Source: Mycolicibacterium iranicum
Lineage (GTDB): Bacteria; Actinomycetota; Actinomycetes; Mycobacteriales; Mycobacteriaceae
Direction: 5' to 3'
DNA: 64,000 nt
NCBI RefSeq assembly: GCF_001650495.1
Contig: NZ_LWCS01000001.1
Location: 1-64,000 of the forward strand
The notes under the pieces were generated by a model. It ran no database searches. It worked only from the letters and a program-made list of their open reading frames with translations, and was not told the DNA's origin. The position numbers and the translations under genes are program-made. Of this stretch, positions 62,637 through 64,000 are shown in pieces. The first letter of the stretch is position 1; each line of letters begins with the position of its first letter.

Positions 62637-63817
62637 ATGTCACCGGCCCGCAGCCAAGCCACCAGGCGCTCCGCGGGTGCCTCGCCCGGATGATCCTGAT
62701 CCTGGCGGCGTTCGTGTCGATGGTCGACCGATCGGTGATGCCGCCCCTGGTTCCGGTGATCGCCGACGACATGGGAGTTCCGGTCGACGCGGTCGGTCAG
62801 TCGCTGACGGTGTACGCCGTGTCGTACGCAGCCTTCCAGCTTCTCTGGAGTGCACTGGCGGCGCGATACGGCCGGGTCCGCGTCCTCGTCGTCTCCACGG
62901 GCCTGGGCGGGCTGGCCAACCTGGCCACCGCCTTCGTACCGGATCCGATGACCTACAGCGTCATCCGAGCGCTGGCGGCCGGAGCATTCGCGGCCACCAT
63001 CACGACGGTACTCATCTACTACGGCGACACCCTGTCCCTCAAACAACGCGCCGTGGCGACGGCGAATTTGGCGGCCGCGATCTCGCTGGGCCTGGCGGCG
63101 GGCACCATCGGCGCCGGCGCCATCGCGCAGTGGTGGGGCTGGCGATGGACCTTCGTCGTCGTCGCCACGCTCTCGTTCACGCTGATGCTGGGACTGCCGC
63201 GGCTGAGAGAAGCGACCGGCAACACCGTGGAACGGCTGGGGCCCTCGGTCCGACGTCTCGCAGTGAACCGTTGGGCCGTAACGATATTGGCCTTCACCGC
63301 TGTCGAAGGAGCATTACTGATCGGTGTGTTCAACTACCTCGCGGTGGCGTTGCAGGACAGAGGTGCGACGGTCCTTGTCGCAGGTGCCGCAACCGCGGCG
63401 TTCGGCGCCGCGGTCGTCATCGCCAGCCAACTGATGAAGTTGATCCTCGGACGCTGGCCCGCGTGGGTCCTCATGGTGTTGGCGGGCGTGGCGATCATCG
63501 GCGCTTACGTGGCGGTGGCAGTGGACGTCTCGCTGATCACCGTGCTCACCGCGGCCATCCTTCTCGGGCTGGCCTGGGCCCTCGGCCACACCACGATGCA
63601 AACCTGGATGACCGATGCAGCCGCCGACACCCGCGCCGTCGGCATGTCGTTCTTCTCGATCGCACTGTTCGTCGGCGCCTCGGCCGGAGCAGCGGCCGGC
63701 AACGTCGCGGCGGGCGCACACCGCTTCGACGTGCTGTTCGCGCTCACCCTCGCCGTCTCGGTGGCGTATGCGCTGGCGACGGGCATCGCCCGCGCCAGAT
63801 ATGCCGTCAGGGAATGA
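62637..63817 (+). CDS. MFS transporter; start region broken or preceded by a coupled leader peptide
   Basis: The frame from ATG 62690 gives 375 residues with about 12 TM segments (ILAAFVSMVDRSVMPPLVPVIADDMGV; LLWSALAARYGRVRVLVVS). That start lies directly at TM1 and has no ribosome site. ATG 62637 has an ideal GGAG-CCCAC-ATG and encodes MSPARSQATRRSAGASPG, a normal-looking cytoplasmic N-terminus, but in another frame, stopping at TGA 62691-62693 that overlaps ATG 62690 (ATGA). So either a one-base frameshift near 62680-62690 splits the gene or an 18-codon leader is translationally coupled to it. Export role unknown. Confidence 0.8.
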
Positions 63818-63829
63818 GCGCCCGCACTG

Positions 63830-64000
63830 TCAGGTGGTCAGGGCCTCTTCGCGCACAAACTCGTCGAATCGCGTGGCGACGTCGTCGAGTTGTGGCGCCG
63901 GGAGAAAACGGCGACGCAACGCGACCAGGGTTTCCAGCGACGCCGCATCGACGGCGCCGTCGATCAGTCCGCGTGAAGGGTCACGCAGGATGGCCACGTG
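63830..64000 (-). CDS. C-terminal 56 codons of an unidentified protein, cut by window edge
   Basis: The minus frame ends at TGA 63830-63832 and is open to the window edge. The residues read HVAILRDPSRGLIDGAVDAA and end in VATRFDEFVREEALTT. Codon use is high-GC and the frame converges on the MFS gene with a 12-bp gap, so it is probably real. It may be the regulator of the divergent MFS/Liv region, but no family can be named from this tail. Confidence 0.55.
   Translation of the reverse strand, partial: HVAILRDPSRGLIDGAVDAASLETLVALRRRFLPAPQLDDVATRFDEFVREEALTT

Noticed and set aside
1..64000. tRNA, rRNA or insertion-sequence genes
   Set aside because: No cloverleaf, rRNA core sequence or transposase motif with terminal repeats was recognised by eye on either strand; a tRNAscan or ISfinder-type search would be decisive.

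Overview
The window is high-GC actinobacterial DNA, most likely from a fast-growing mycobacterium (Mycolicibacterium-type). The evidence is a 13E12-type HNH protein with a mycobacterial SOS box, a FadA/FadB pair, F420-type oxidoreductases, and a giant surface protein with the export region typical of this group. No rRNA, tRNA, CRISPR array or insertion sequence was seen. Nearly all the genes are catabolic, transport or regulatory accessory genes.

Layout. (1) 1-8256, minus: the N-terminal 2,752 codons of a giant exported protein. It has at least 18 tandem units of 126-127 residues and runs off the left edge. (2) 8257-9471: about 1.2 kb with no convincing gene, but with a perfect 14-bp hairpin. 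(3) 9472-12815: VOC, LLM flavin/F420, PPOX-type F420 and adenylate-forming enzymes. (4) 12906-15890: an NCS1 permease translationally coupled to a cysteine hydrolase (biuret-hydrolase-like), followed by a convergent GlxA/AraC regulator. (5) 16117-37960: the most interesting part, a roughly 22-kb catabolic island built around an IclR regulator. It holds two cyclases, two ACMSD-like amidohydrolases, two Asp/Glu-racemase-superfamily proteins without the usual cysteines, two uptake systems (a tripartite tricarboxylate transporter and an SsuABC-like ABC importer), an acyl-CoA ligase, a thiolase-like/DUF35 pair, a ThDP enzyme, a tartrate/malate-dehydrogenase-like enzyme and an MBL-fold protein. Four copies of a 13-bp pseudopalindrome, RRGACANYGTCYY, lie at the heads of its transcription units and define a probable local regulon.

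(6) 38212-40064: a TetR/flavin monooxygenase divergent pair with two operators. (7) 40068-43830: fadB, fadA and a small conserved protein. (8) 43895-47444: an SDR/TetR pair, an OYE reductase and a RidA/MarR pair, with paired palindromic operators between the two divergent pairs. (9) 47469-49040: a 13E12 HNH protein with an SOS box over its start codon.

(10) 49129-63817: a second catabolic island. It contains a 2-oxoacid-dehydrogenase E2 and a fused E1 alpha-beta, divergent from VOC-GntR-aldehyde dehydrogenase, then an M24-type protein, a hydroxyisobutyrate-dehydrogenase-like enzyme and a branched-chain-type ABC importer, and finally an MFS exporter. LacI-type operators (TGCAATCGATTGCA) lie between the importer and the MFS gene. 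The right edge cuts a minus-strand gene.

Working model for region 5 (inference): two related carboxylated or amide/lactone-type substrates enter by two routes. Parallel cyclase-type hydrolases and metal-dependent amidohydrolases/decarboxylases process them, and the products pass to CoA-dependent steps (ligase, then the thiolase-like/DUF35 aldolase) or to decarboxylating dehydrogenase and ThDP chemistry. The real substrate cannot be named from sequence alone.
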